DNA of 52,585 bases from Bryobacteraceae bacterium CoA2 C42 (GTDB lineage: Bacteria > Acidobacteriota > Terriglobia > Bryobacterales > Bryobacteraceae). The stretch covers positions 1-52,585 of the forward strand of contig JAINDL010000023.1 in NCBI GenBank assembly GCA_019931245.1, in the 5' to 3' direction. Position numbers and translations under genes: made by a program. The notes beneath the pieces were generated by a model. It was not told the DNA's origin. It did not search any database and saw nothing but the letters and a program-made list of their open reading frames with translations. Of the stretch, positions 16,061 to 24,659 are shown in pieces (position 1 is the stretch's first letter; each line of letters opens with the position of its first letter).

Positions 16061-17032
16061 ATGAAGGCTCTGACCGTCGATGTCCGTGAGTCCACCGGGC
16101 GCATTCTCTGCTGCACAATTTTTCGTCCGGGCGGCAAGAAGCTTCTGGCAAAGGGACATGTGTTGAGCGACGAGGACGTCCGGTTGCTCGAGACGGAGGG
16201 GATGGCCGAGGTATGGGTCACCGCGCTTGATGAGGGTGAGATCGGGGAAGACGAAGCCGTCATGCAGGTAGCGATGGCGATCGGGTGTGGGTCTTTGGAG
16301 ATCCGGCCGGCGGCTGGGGGACGGGCGAATCTGGTGGCGACGCGGGACTGCTGCGTGCTGATTGATGACGAGTTACTGAAGCAGATCAATTGCACGGCGT
16401 CGATTGTGATTGCGACGCTGGCGAACTTCAGTTTTGCGCAGGCGGGCCAGCGGGTAGCGACGATCAAATCGACGCCGTTTGCGGTGGCGGCACCGGAGCT
16501 TGAGGCGGTGATTTCGATTTTGCGGGAGCGGGGTTCGATTCTGCAGGCGCGGCCGCTGCAGGATCCGCAGGCGGCGGTTTTATATACTGATCCGGTGGCG
16601 GGAGACCGGGCGCGTCAGCTGTTTGAGAACGTGATGCGGCAGCGGCTGGAGCGGTTTGGAACATCGTCGAATTTCGTCTTGAGCGCGCTCGAAGAGGAGT
16701 CTGCGGTGGTGCGGGCGCTGCAGCATCTGGTGCGGGCGAAACCTTCAGTGATTCTGGTGGCGTCGACGACGGCGCCGGCCGGGCCGGAGGATGTGGTGGG
16801 ACGGGCGATGCTGCGGATTGGTTGCCACCTGGAGCGTTTTCTGGCTCCGGTGGAGCCGGGCAGTCTGTTGTTGATGGGATATAAGGACGAGATTCCGATT
16901 GTGTCGGCGCCGGGTTGTTTCCGTTCGGCGAAGACGAATGTGGTGGATCTGATTTTGCCGGCGCTGCTGGCACGGTACCGCGTATCGGGATGGGAGATCG
17001 CCTGTTTGGGACACGGTGGTCTGCTGACGTAA
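16061..17032 (+). CDS. Molybdopterin-binding (MoaB/MoeA-like) domain protein
   Basis: This 323-residue protein has an N-terminal region (about 1-150) reading like a substrate-recognition module, with CTIFRPGGKKLLAKGHVL and FSFAQAGQRVATIKSTPFAV. A C-terminal domain with VVRALQHLVRAKPSVILVASTTAPAGPEDVVGRAML is the MoaB/MogA fold, and its GPED-like motif matches the GGTG-type loop position only loosely. It ends PGCFRSAKTNVVDLILPALLA. Related proteins are annotated as molybdopterin-binding; the catalytic role is uncertain. It has its own promoter and a strong terminator, so it appears monocistronic. A molybdenum hydroxylase is encoded at 46626-49309 in the same window. Confidence 0.7.
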   Translation: MKALTVDVRESTGRILCCTIFRPGGKKLLAKGHVLSDEDVRLLETEGMAEVWVTALDEGEIGEDEAVMQVAMAIGCGSLEIRPAAGGRANLVATRDCCVLIDDELLKQINCTASIVIATLANFSFAQAGQRVATIKSTPFAVAAPELEAVISILRERGSILQARPLQDPQAAVLYTDPVAGDRARQLFENVMRQRLERFGTSSNFVLSALEEESAVVRALQHLVRAKPSVILVASTTAPAGPEDVVGRAMLRIGCHLERFLAPVEPGSLLLMGYKDEIPIVSAPGCFRSAKTNVVDLILPALLARYRVSGWEIACLGHGGLLT

Positions 17033-17050
17033 AGATTTCTCCTCCGACGC

Positions 17051-17076
17051 GTCAGCCTTACCTCCGAGAGGCTGAC
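17051..17076 (+). other. Hairpin upstream of the terminator
   Basis: GTCAGCCT (17051-17058) and AGGCTGAC (17069-17076) form a perfect 8-bp stem with a 10-nt loop, 13 nt before the terminator hairpin. It has no T-tract of its own. It may protect the 3' end of the molybdopterin gene transcript or assist termination. Confidence 0.45.
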
Positions 17077-17088
17077 GACATTGAAGAA

Positions 17089-17125
17089 TGCCGGGTGCTA
17101 CCTTTTTGCACCCGGCAATTTTTTT
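17089..17125 (+). terminator. Strong intrinsic terminator
   Basis: TGCCGGGTGC (17089-17098) pairs with GCACCCGGCA (17108-17117), followed by a run of seven T ending at 17125. This ends the transcript of the molybdopterin-binding gene and insulates the enolase-superfamily gene that starts at 17147. Confidence 0.9.
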
Positions 17126-17146
17126 GTCGGTTATGCTGGTGGCGAT

Positions 17147-18385
17147 ATGCGAATTCGTTCGGTGCGGGCGCACCTGCTTTCTTATGTTTTTCCGCAACCG
17201 GTCCGGTTGGGTTATTTTGGCGGGACCCGGGAGATTGTCAAGCGGGACGCGATGTTGATCCGGGTGGAGACGGATAACGGGCTGGTGGGCTACGGGCCGG
17301 GCGAAGCGAGTGAGAGCGCGGCGGAGTTGATTCAACGGACGATTGCGCCGTGGCTGGAGGGGCGGGTGCTGGCGGATGCCGATGCGCTGCGGGTGCAGTT
17401 TCACGCCGCGGTGAAGCCAGACCTGCGGACCGCGCACACTTACGGGACGCTGGAGGTGGCGCTGTACGATCTGCTGGGTAAGGCGGCCGGGGTGCCGGTT
17501 TCTGAGCTGCTGGGGGGCCGGATCCGGGACCGGATCAAGTGCTACGGTTCGGCGGGGATGTACCAGGCTCCGGAGGGGTATGCGGCCGAGGCGAGACTGG
17601 CGCAGGAGATGGGGTTTGCGGCTTACAAGATGCGGCCGGCGGCGGGTCCGGAGGCGGACGTGGCGGCGGTGCGGGCGATGCGGGAAGCGACGGGGGCGGG
17701 ATTCGGGTTGATGGTGGACGGGCACTCGTGGTGGCGGATGGGGGACCGGTCGTACTCGGCGGCGACGGTGGAGAAGGTGGCGGAGGGGATGAGCGCCTAC
17801 GAGTTGACGTGGCTTGAGGAGCCGCTGCCGCCGGCCGACCACGCCGGCTACCGGCGGCTGCGGGAGACGGGGCTGGCGCCGTTGGCGACGGGGGAGCATG
17901 AGCCGTCCGAGGCGGGCTTTCTTGACCTAATCGAGGGCGGGTGCGCGGATTACATTCAGATGGATGTGGTGTGCCAGGGGGGATATGCGCAGGCGCGGCG
18001 ACTTTTTGACGCGGTGGAGCGGGAGGGGTTGCGGTTTGCGTTCCATTCCTGGGGGAGTGAACTGGAGTTGGCGGCGGCGGCGCAGTTGGGGGTCTGCTGG
18101 CCGGAGCAGGTGGTGGAGTGGCTGGAGTATCCGCTGTACACGGGGAATGGCCGCAGGTTCATGTATGAGTTTCCGCTGGCCGGGGAGATGTTGACCGAAC
18201 CGCTGCCGGTGGAGGCGGGCGAGCTGATTGTTCCGCGCGGCCCGGGGCTGGGGGTGAAGGTGAATGAGTTGGTACTGACGAGGTATCCGTGGGTGAGCGG
18301 GCCGTGGTCGTACTTTACGCTGATCTCGCCGCCGGGACGGTTTGCGGTGACGGGCGACCATGCGAACACGGGCCTGCATCCATGA
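17147..18385 (+). CDS. Enolase-superfamily (mandelate racemase/muconate-lactonizing-type) enzyme
   Basis: The product has 412 residues with the capping domain at about 1-125 and a TIM barrel after it. Probable metal ligands are Asp191 (VDGHSWW), Glu224 or Glu225 (WLEEPLPP) and Glu250 (TGEHEP). The general base region reads Y-K161-M-R163, so the second Lys of the classical K-x-K is Arg. His300 (FAFHSW) is a candidate acid/base. The substrate cannot be read from sequence; sugar-acid dehydratases and dipeptide epimerases are both in the family. The ATG at 17147 aligns with the family N-terminus; an upstream in-frame ATG lies inside the terminator. The stop overlaps the next start. Confidence 0.85.
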   Translation: MRIRSVRAHLLSYVFPQPVRLGYFGGTREIVKRDAMLIRVETDNGLVGYGPGEASESAAELIQRTIAPWLEGRVLADADALRVQFHAAVKPDLRTAHTYGTLEVALYDLLGKAAGVPVSELLGGRIRDRIKCYGSAGMYQAPEGYAAEARLAQEMGFAAYKMRPAAGPEADVAAVRAMREATGAGFGLMVDGHSWWRMGDRSYSAATVEKVAEGMSAYELTWLEEPLPPADHAGYRRLRETGLAPLATGEHEPSEAGFLDLIEGGCADYIQMDVVCQGGYAQARRLFDAVEREGLRFAFHSWGSELELAAAAQLGVCWPEQVVEWLEYPLYTGNGRRFMYEFPLAGEMLTEPLPVEAGELIVPRGPGLGVKVNELVLTRYPWVSGPWSYFTLISPPGRFAVTGDHANTGLHP

Positions 18386-19083
18386 TGGTGGGTTGGGGTG
18401 CGGTGGCGGCCGGGGCGTTGGGCGGGGTACTGGGTGGGGCGGCGTGGTCGGTACGGGGGCGTTCGGCGCAGGTGCTGGCGCCGTCGATCTGGCGGGGCAA
18501 CCGGGAGCGGCGGGCGGTGGCGCTGACGTTTGACGATGGTCCGAGCGAGGGGACGGCGGCGATTCTAGAGGTTTTGCGGGAGGCGGGAGCGCGGGCGACG
18601 TTTTTCCAGTGTGGGATGAATGTGGAGCGGCGTCCGGAGTGGGCGGCGGCGGTTTCGGCGGGGGGGCACGAGGTGGGAAATCATACGTGGTCGCATCGGC
18701 GGCTGGATTTTGCCTCGCGGGCGGTGATGAGGGAGGAGTTGGGGCGGGCGCAGGCGTTGCTGACGGCGGTCCACGGGGTGGCGCCGCGTTGGTTCCGTGC
18801 TCCTTTTGGAGTGCGGTGGGTGGGATTGGGGCAAGTGCAGCGGGAGTTGGGTTTGATGGGGGCGATGTGGACGTGTATGGGACGGGACTGGAAGCTGCCG
18901 GCCGCGGCAATTGCGCGGCGGGTGCAGCGGGGGGTGGAGAACGGCGCGATTATATGTCTGCATGACGGGCGGGGGGTATCGGCGGCGCCGGCCATCGGCG
19001 AGACGGTGGCCGCCTTGCGGGTGATCACGCGGGATTTGCGCGAGAAAGGATGGCCGATGGTGGGTTTAAGCGACTTGGATTAG
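18382..19083 (+). CDS. Polysaccharide deacetylase (NodB-homology domain)
   Basis: The product has 233 residues. A short hydrophobic N-terminus rich in Gly/Ala (about 3-22) probably anchors it in or exports it across the inner membrane. The NodB motifs are complete: TFDDGP at 49-54 with Asp51 and Asp52, then GNHTWSH with His101 and His105, then WFRAPFG and a late IICLHDG. Such carbohydrate esterase 4 enzymes remove N- or O-acetyl groups from glycans. It overlaps the upstream enolase-superfamily gene by 4 nt and precedes an acyl carrier protein, hinting at a role in an acylated, glycan-containing product. Confidence 0.88.
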   Translation: MMVGWGAVAAGALGGVLGGAAWSVRGRSAQVLAPSIWRGNRERRAVALTFDDGPSEGTAAILEVLREAGARATFFQCGMNVERRPEWAAAVSAGGHEVGNHTWSHRRLDFASRAVMREELGRAQALLTAVHGVAPRWFRAPFGVRWVGLGQVQRELGLMGAMWTCMGRDWKLPAAAIARRVQRGVENGAIICLHDGRGVSAAPAIGETVAALRVITRDLREKGWPMVGLSDLD

Positions 19084-19118
19084 TGCGGAAAGGCGCGAAC
19101 TTTGCGATGCTGGAATGC

Positions 19119-19367
19119 ATGTCTGACGACATCGTGCAGCGAGTGATTAAGGTTGTAGCGGAGGCCCAGAAGCTTCCTATCGAGAAGGTGACAGTCGATT
19201 CCACGTTTGAGGAGTTGGCGATTGACTCTCTCGATGGCATTCAGCTCCTGTTTCATTTAGAGTCGGAGTTTGACATCAATATTCCGGATGAGGCGGCGCG
19301 TCAGGTGCGCGGGATCAGAGAACTGGCGGAGGGCGTGGAGAAACTGTTAGCGCAAAAGAGCGCGTGA
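19119..19367 (+). CDS. Acyl carrier protein
   Basis: This 82-residue acidic helical protein has the phosphopantetheine attachment site ELAIDSLDG, with Ser37. The ATG at 19119 gives the standard ACP N-terminus (MSDDIVQRVIKVVAEA); an ATG at 19107 is possible. The gene lies 35 nt after the deacetylase and overlaps the ketosynthase start by 4 nt (GTGA). Its place outside the usual fab cluster and the unusual partners suggest a dedicated ACP rather than the housekeeping one, though this cannot be proven from the window. Confidence 0.9.
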   Translation: MSDDIVQRVIKVVAEAQKLPIEKVTVDSTFEELAIDSLDGIQLLFHLESEFDINIPDEAARQVRGIRELAEGVEKLLAQKSA

Positions 19368-20587
19368 GCCGGCGCCGGGTGGTAGTGACGGGGATGGGTT
19401 GCGTTTCGGCGCTGGGGCCCGATGTGGAGACCTTTTGGGGGCGGGCGCGTGCTGGGGAGTCGGCGATTGGCCCGCTTCGCAACCTGGACATGGGTGAGGT
19501 GCGTTTTCAGAACGGGGCGGAGATTGCGGGATTTGTTCCGGCGGAGCATTTTGAAGAGAAGCAACTGATTCCGCTGGACCGTTTTGCGCAGTTGGCGGTG
19601 GTGGCCGCCCGGCAGGCGGTGCGGCAGGCGGCGCCGGGATGGAGCGAGGCGGAACGTCAACAGACGGCGGTGGTTACGGGGTCCTGCTACGGTGGCAAGA
19701 CGAGCGAGGACGAGGGATTCCGGGAGATCTATGGCAGTGGGGGGAGGCGTCCGCGGATTCATCCGATGACGATTCCGCGATTGATGGCCAACGCCGGGAG
19801 CAGTTGGATCGCGATGGAGTACGGGCTGCAGGGACCGGCCTACACGGTATCGACGGCCTGTTCGTCGGCCAACCATGCGATTGGTCAGGCGTTTTGGCTG
19901 GTGCGGAACGGCATTTGTGATGTGGCGTTGACGGGCGGCTGCGAGGCGCCGTTTACGCCTGGATCGATGAAGGCATGGGAGGCTCTGCGGGTGGTGAGCG
20001 GCGATACGTGCCGTCCGTTTTCGAAAGACCGGAAAGGGATGGTGCTGGGCGAAGGGGCGGCCATGTTGGTGCTGGAGGCAGAGGAGCGGGCCAAGGCTCG
20101 GGGCGCGGAGATTTTGGGGGAGATTGTGGGATTTGGGATGAGCGCGGATGCTCATCACGTGACGCAGCCGAGCGTGGAAGGGCCGGCGCTGGCGATAGAG
20201 CGGGCGCTCGCCGATGGGGGAGTGGACGGGGGAGCGGTAGGCCATATTAACGCGCATGGTACGGGGACGCCGGCGAACGATCCGGTGGAGACGGCGGCCA
20301 TCCGGCGGGTACTGGGTGGGCAGGCGGACCGGGTGCGGGTGACCTCGACGAAGTCTTTGCACGGTCATACGTTGGGCGCGGCGGGGGCATTGGAAGCCGT
20401 GGCGGCGGTTTTGACGCTGGCGCGTGGGGAGGCGCCACCGACAGCGAACTATCTGGGACCGGACCCGGAATGCGACCTGCCGCTGATTCTGGCGCCGGAG
20501 GCCTGCGACGCCGAGTATGCGCTTTCGCACTCGTTCGCGTTCGGAGGGCTAAACGCGGTGCTGCTGTTTCGGGCTTACCGGGGCTGA
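19364..20587 (+). CDS. Beta-ketoacyl-ACP synthase (FabF-type)
   Basis: The 407-residue KAS II-like condensing enzyme starts at GTG 19364. The catalytic triad is present: Cys166 in STACSSANHA, His298 in NAHGTGTPANDP and His335 in TKSLHGHTLGAAG. The gatekeeper region and GMVLGEGAAMLVLE also match. It extends an acyl chain using malonyl-ACP, presumably carried by the adjacent ACP. The last 13 nt overlap the convergent JAB-like gene. Because it is paired with its own ACP, a role in a specialised fatty acid or polyketide-like chain is more likely than bulk synthesis. Confidence 0.9.
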   Translation: MSRRRVVVTGMGCVSALGPDVETFWGRARAGESAIGPLRNLDMGEVRFQNGAEIAGFVPAEHFEEKQLIPLDRFAQLAVVAARQAVRQAAPGWSEAERQQTAVVTGSCYGGKTSEDEGFREIYGSGGRRPRIHPMTIPRLMANAGSSWIAMEYGLQGPAYTVSTACSSANHAIGQAFWLVRNGICDVALTGGCEAPFTPGSMKAWEALRVVSGDTCRPFSKDRKGMVLGEGAAMLVLEAEERAKARGAEILGEIVGFGMSADAHHVTQPSVEGPALAIERALADGGVDGGAVGHINAHGTGTPANDPVETAAIRRVLGGQADRVRVTSTKSLHGHTLGAAGALEAVAAVLTLARGEAPPTANYLGPDPECDLPLILAPEACDAEYALSHSFAFGGLNAVLLFRAYRG

Positions 20588-21696
20588 CGGTATTCGAGGG
20601 TTTCAGCGATGCTGGTGCGATCTTTGGGGAAGACCTCGAGACGGAACATGACGGTTTCTGGAGAGCTGCGATAGATGAGTTGGCCGGCCTGCAGGTCGTT
20701 ATAGCTGAGTTCGATACGGCGGCTGTCATCGCCGGCGAGAATGGTCATGACGCCACGGTTGGCGTTGCGCACGGCAGGGGCGGTACGATCCCAACTGACG
20801 ACGAGGCGGTCGTCGAGCCGCTGGACCCCCAAGGCTAGGCTCCAGGCTTCGAGATAGGGATTGGCCGGGGTACGGGGCCGCATGCTGATGGCGATCTGAA
20901 AGCCGAGGATCACGCCGAGGAGCATGAAGATGAACGAGAGCGGAATCCAGACCCAGCCGCCGCGGGCGGCCTTGGGCTTGGGCGCTTCGGAGGGAGGCGC
21001 TCCCGGCGGCAGATCGATGGGAATGGACGCCAGCGAGGAAGAATCGCCGGCCTGGACGCCCAGCGGCGCGGGGGAGGGGGGCCGGGAACTTTGGCCGAAG
21101 CGGGCGGCGGAGACGGCCCGGTCGAGGGGCGAGACGCCCCCACCGAGCTCTTTTCGGCGGAAGGGGAACTCAAGGTAGGGCGAATCGCTGCGGAGGGACT
21201 CTCCCTCCCAGAAGAAGAAGCCGGCGACACTGGCGCGGGTGGCGTAGGGCTTGATGATGAGCGAAACCAGATCGCGGTCGGGGAAGTACTCGCCGAGCAG
21301 TGCGAGGTCTTCCTTGGCGAGGTGCAGGCCATCGCGGGTATGGCTGCGGTAGAACCCGACAATCTGCTGGCCGTTTGCCCGGAGACGGGCGATCGCTTCG
21401 TTCCAGAGCCGCAGGTCATTGGCGGAGAGGACGAACGAAGGTCCTTCGGCGTGTTCGCAGGCGATGGGTTCGAACTGAAGGATCTCGACGGTGAGCTGAT
21501 CGCCCGCCTGGGTGCGGTTGCCGAGCAGAAACCCGCCCACCTCGGCGCCCCGGCGTGGGACAGCGCCGAAGCCCTTCATCACCTCGAGCAGCATGCGATC
21601 GACGACATCAAAGTGAAGATGAATGGTAACGGGCTTCTGCGGGGGCTGCCAAGTGTAGAAGGGAAGCTTTTCGGTGGACTCCGGACCTGGGTTCAA
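20575..21696 (-). CDS. JAB/MPN-like domain protein with C-terminal membrane anchor
   Basis: The product has about 373 residues. The N-terminal half resembles a JAB1/MPN metalloprotease fold: GAEVGGFLLGNR holds the conserved Glu, and GFYRSHTRDGLHLAKEDL corresponds to the H-x-H...S-x-x-D motif. The first His is Arg117, the Ser position is Ala, and His119 and Asp130 remain, so zinc-dependent isopeptidase activity is doubtful. A Pro/Ser-rich linker leads to one transmembrane segment (GGWVWIPLSFIFMLLGVILG), followed by a small beta-rich domain. The start is a TTG at 21696 preceded by GAGGAG; an earlier TTG at 21729 is less likely. It is divergent from rsmI. Confidence 0.65.
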   Translation of the reverse strand: MNPGPESTEKLPFYTWQPPQKPVTIHLHFDVVDRMLLEVMKGFGAVPRRGAEVGGFLLGNRTQAGDQLTVEILQFEPIACEHAEGPSFVLSANDLRLWNEAIARLRANGQQIVGFYRSHTRDGLHLAKEDLALLGEYFPDRDLVSLIIKPYATRASVAGFFFWEGESLRSDSPYLEFPFRRKELGGGVSPLDRAVSAARFGQSSRPPSPAPLGVQAGDSSSLASIPIDLPPGAPPSEAPKPKAARGGWVWIPLSFIFMLLGVILGFQIAISMRPRTPANPYLEAWSLALGVQRLDDRLVVSWDRTAPAVRNANRGVMTILAGDDSRRIELSYNDLQAGQLIYRSSPETVMFRLEVFPKDRTSIAETLEYRQPR

Positions 21697-21743
21697 TTGC
21701 GTTAGCTCCTCGTGAGGCAATCTCTTCAAGTATAGTCAGGGAA

Positions 21744-22562
21744 GTGCCTGGAGTCTTGTATTTGATTGCGACGCCGATTGGCAACCTCGAAGATATGACG
21801 CTTCGGGGGCTGCGATTGCTGAGGGAAGTTGACGTGATCGCCTGCGAGGACACGCGGCACACGCAGCGGCTGCTCGATCATTTCGCGATCCCGACGCCGT
21901 GTGTCAGCTATCACGAACACAACGAAGCCGCGCGGGCCGGTCAGCTGGTCGAGCGTATTGAGAACGGGGAATCGGTAGCTGTGGTAAGTGACGCCGGGAC
22001 GCCGCTGATTTCCGATCCCGGCTACCGGGTGGTACAGGCCGCGCTGGAGCGGGGAATCACGGTGATTCCGGTGCCGGGGGCGTCGGCGGTCCTGGCCGCG
22101 CTGGCGGGTTCCGGACTGCCGACGGACGCGTTTTGTTTTGGAGGGTTTCTGCCGCCGAAGCAGGGGCAGCGGCGGAAGGCGCTCGCGGCGTGGGGGGAAG
22201 TGGAGGCCACGCTGATCTTCTACGAGGCGCCGCACCGGATTCTGGAGACGCTGGCGGATGTGGCGGCCGTACTGGGCGAGCGGCGGATCGTGCTGGGCAG
22301 GGAGTTGACCAAGCTGCACGAGGAGTTTGTGCGGGGCCGGGTTTCCGAGGTCCTGACGGCGCTCTCGCAGCGGGCGGCGCAGAAGGGGGAGATGACGCTG
22401 CTGATCAGCCGGGAGAGGGCGCCGGCCACCGTGGAGGCGCCGGTGGCCGAGGCGGTACGGCAGCTGGTTTCCGAGGGCATGGAGCGGATGGAGGCGATCA
22501 AAAAGGTCGCGCGGGACCGGGGCTTGGCCAAGCGCGAGGTGTATGCCGCCTTGGAGCGATAA
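21744..22562 (+). CDS. rsmI: 16S rRNA (cytidine(1402)-2'-O)-methyltransferase
   Basis: The 272-residue tetrapyrrole-methylase-fold enzyme uses SAM to 2'-O-methylate C1402 in the decoding centre. It starts at GTG 21744 with MPGVLYLIATPIGNLED. VIACEDTRHTQRLL, VVSDAGTPLISDPG, VIPVPGASAVLAALAGSGL and FYEAPHRILETL are all RsmI signatures. The C-terminal segment after residue 220 is the usual small helical domain. It is followed 10 nt later by glpD. Confidence 0.95.
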   Translation: MPGVLYLIATPIGNLEDMTLRGLRLLREVDVIACEDTRHTQRLLDHFAIPTPCVSYHEHNEAARAGQLVERIENGESVAVVSDAGTPLISDPGYRVVQAALERGITVIPVPGASAVLAALAGSGLPTDAFCFGGFLPPKQGQRRKALAAWGEVEATLIFYEAPHRILETLADVAAVLGERRIVLGRELTKLHEEFVRGRVSEVLTALSQRAAQKGEMTLLISRERAPATVEAPVAEAVRQLVSEGMERMEAIKKVARDRGLAKREVYAALER

Positions 22563-22572
22563 TTGAGAGGGA

Positions 22573-24027
22573 ATGCAGCCACTCAGCAAGCTTACGGACC
22601 GGACGTTTGATGTCGGGGTGATCGGCGGAGGAATCATTGGCGCCGGGGTGGCGAGGGATGCCGCACTGCGAGGCCTGTCGGTGGCGCTGGTCGAGAAGGG
22701 GGATTTTGGGGGCGGAACGACGGCGGGTTCGACGCGCCTGATCCATGGCGGGCTGCGCTACCTGGAGATGTTTGATTTCGGGCTCGTGCGGATGGACCTG
22801 CGGGAGCGGGAGATTCTGTTGCGGATCGCGCCGCATCTGGTCAAGCCGCTTGAGTTCCTGATTCCATTCTACGGGGCCTCGCTTTGGTTCCGGGCCAAGA
22901 TGCGGATCGGCATGATGCTGTACGACCTGCTGAGCTATGACAAGAGTCTGCCGAATCACCGGATGCTGTCGGCGGCGGAGACACTGGCTGAGGAGCCGAC
23001 GCTGCGGGCGGAGGGACTGCAGGGGGCCGCTGCTTATTATGATGCCCAGGTGGCGATGCCGGAGCGGCTGTGCCTGGAGAATGTAATGGACGCCGAACGG
23101 CACGGGGCGGTGGTGCGATCCTACACCGAAGTAGCGGGGGCCGTGAGCGAGAGGGGCCGGGTTCAGTCGCTGCGCCTCCGGTGCGTTGAAACCGGGGCGA
23201 AGGGCGAGGTGCGCGCGAAAGTTTTCGTCAACGCTACCGGGGCGTGGTTTGACCGGGTGGCGCGGCAGACGGGCGACGTGCATCCGCCGCGAATCCGGAC
23301 AACGAAGGGGATTCATCTCACCTGTGAGCCGATGAACCGGAAGGCGAATGTGCTGTTTTCGCCGGTCGATGGGCGTCTGTTCTTCGTGATTCCGCTGCTG
23401 GGACAGTGCTGGATCGGCACAACGGATACGGATTTCTCTGACGATCCTGGTACGGTGCGGGCCGCTGGGGGGGACGTGGAGTATCTGCTGCGGTCGGTAG
23501 AGCCCTTTTTCCCGGAGGTCCGGCGGTTGGCGATCTACTCCACCAACGCCGGGGTGCGTGCGCTGGTCCGGCAGGAGGGTTCGGCCTCTTCGGTTTCGCG
23601 CATGCACTCGATCACGGAGACGCAACCGGGGATGGTTTCTGTTTTGGGGGGCAAGATTACCGGCTACCGGGCGATTGCCGAGGAGGCGGTGGACGCGGCT
23701 TGCCGGCAGTTGGGAAACCGGGAGCCGTGTCGCAGCCATCGGGAGCTGTTGCCCGGGGCCGTGTCGCCCCCACCGATCGAGGGGGCCGAGGCGGTGCGGT
23801 GGGCGATTGAGCGGGAGCACTGCCGGCATGTCGCGGATTACCTGCTGCGGCGGCGGCCGGCGGCGTTTGCGGCCGACCAGGGCCGGGGGGAGGCCGCGGC
23901 TGTCGCCCGCATGATGGGGGAGGCTCTCGGTTGGGGGCCGATAGAGCAGCAGCGGGAGTTGGAGCGCTATGGTGCGGAGGCTGACCGGGCGCTGCTCTAC
24001 CGGGGGGAGCTTTCCCCGGAGCGTTGA
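22573..24027 (+). CDS. glpD: FAD-dependent glycerol-3-phosphate dehydrogenase
   Basis: The 484-residue flavoprotein oxidises glycerol-3-phosphate to dihydroxyacetone phosphate and passes electrons to quinone at the inner membrane. The FAD-binding dinucleotide motif is VGVIGGGIIGAGVARDAALRG, and GGTTAGSTRLIHGGLRYLE is the family signature. CWIGTTDTDFSDDP and VSVLGGKITGYRAIAEEAVD also match. It is somewhat shorter than E. coli GlpD (501), with an abbreviated C-terminal domain. It is probably co-transcribed with rsmI. Confidence 0.93.
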   Translation: MQPLSKLTDRTFDVGVIGGGIIGAGVARDAALRGLSVALVEKGDFGGGTTAGSTRLIHGGLRYLEMFDFGLVRMDLREREILLRIAPHLVKPLEFLIPFYGASLWFRAKMRIGMMLYDLLSYDKSLPNHRMLSAAETLAEEPTLRAEGLQGAAAYYDAQVAMPERLCLENVMDAERHGAVVRSYTEVAGAVSERGRVQSLRLRCVETGAKGEVRAKVFVNATGAWFDRVARQTGDVHPPRIRTTKGIHLTCEPMNRKANVLFSPVDGRLFFVIPLLGQCWIGTTDTDFSDDPGTVRAAGGDVEYLLRSVEPFFPEVRRLAIYSTNAGVRALVRQEGSASSVSRMHSITETQPGMVSVLGGKITGYRAIAEEAVDAACRQLGNREPCRSHRELLPGAVSPPPIEGAEAVRWAIEREHCRHVADYLLRRRPAAFAADQGRGEAAAVARMMGEALGWGPIEQQRELERYGAEADRALLYRGELSPER

Positions 24028-24061
24028 TCGGGATAATCTGAGAGGCTTTTGTTCGCTTTTT

Positions 24062-24079
24062 CTTCACAGTTTTGTGAAG
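24062..24079. promoter_or_regulatory. Perfect 7-bp inverted repeat between glpD and fliW
   Basis: CTTCACA (24062-24068) and TGTGAAG (24073-24079) are separated by GTTT. No T-tract follows in the forward direction, so it is unlikely to be a standard terminator for glpD. It lies about 40 nt upstream of the sigma-28-like promoter of fliW and could be a regulator-binding site. Confidence 0.35.
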
Positions 24080-24116
24080 TCTGCCGAGGGGGCCGACGAT
24101 AGACTGGCAGGGCCAA

Positions 24117-24142
24117 GAAATCGTTCGGACAAGATCCGATGC
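24117..24142 (+). promoter_or_regulatory. Sigma-28 (FliA)-like promoter of fliW-csrA
   Basis: GAAA (24117-24120), a 15-nt spacer and CCGATGC (24136-24142) resemble the flagellar sigma-28 consensus TAAA-N15-GCCGATAA. The -10 half and the spacer are the same as in the promoters of flagellins 3 and 4; the -35 half has one mismatch. It is about 28 nt upstream of fliW. Flagellin 1 has no separate promoter that I can see, so it may be expressed from here. Confidence 0.55.
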
Positions 24143-24170
24143 GATTGAAGATCGGGCCTCTCGAAGGACT

Positions 24171-24659
24171 ATGGCGACGATAGACACCCAGCAATTTGGA
24201 ACGCTTCACTACAGTGAAGATGCGATTTTCGAGTTCCCGGAAGGGATCCCGGGGTTTGAGCATGCGCGTCACTTCGTCTGCGTGGAGCGCCCGAGTCTGC
24301 GGCCGATCACTTTCCTGCAAAGCATCGATGATCCGGGGGTCTGCTTCATCACGCTGCCGGCGAAGGCGGTGGAGCCGGACTATCAACTGGATCTGGCCAC
24401 GGAGGACTTACGGGCTCTGGGGTTGGCGGAGATGGAGAGCAGTCTGGCCTGCCTGGCGATCGTCTGCATGCCGCAGGATGCGGCGCCGACGGCCAACCTT
24501 CTTGGGCCGGTGGTGCTCTCCCGCGATACGATGCGTGGCGTCCAGGCAATCCGCGAGGACACGAAGTACTCGGCGGTCCATCCGCTGCGGACAACGCGGG
24601 CGGAGTCTGACGAAGAGAGCAGCGCGGCACTGGTAGCCACTGGAGACGCAGAGTGCTGA
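24171..24659 (+). CDS. fliW: Flagellar assembly factor FliW (CsrA antagonist)
   Basis: The 162-residue FliW protein has the family signature FGTLHYSEDAIFEFPEGIPGFEHARHF near the N-terminus, here from residue 10 on. YQLDLATEDLRALGL and the later ANLLGPVVLSRDTMRGVQAI also match. In Bacillus subtilis and others FliW binds either flagellin or CsrA; when flagellin is exported, freed FliW sequesters CsrA and relieves repression of flagellin translation. The gene overlaps csrA by 7 nt and both lie directly before four flagellin genes, which fits that circuit closely. The last 25 residues are acidic and poorly conserved. Confidence 0.95.
   Translation: MATIDTQQFGTLHYSEDAIFEFPEGIPGFEHARHFVCVERPSLRPITFLQSIDDPGVCFITLPAKAVEPDYQLDLATEDLRALGLAEMESSLACLAIVCMPQDAAPTANLLGPVVLSRDTMRGVQAIREDTKYSAVHPLRTTRAESDEESSAALVATGDAEC

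Noticed and set aside
22498-23829. 443-codon minus-strand frame opposite glpD
   Set aside because: The glpD frame has complete FAD and substrate motifs; the antisense frame is Pro/Arg/His-rich composition without motifs.
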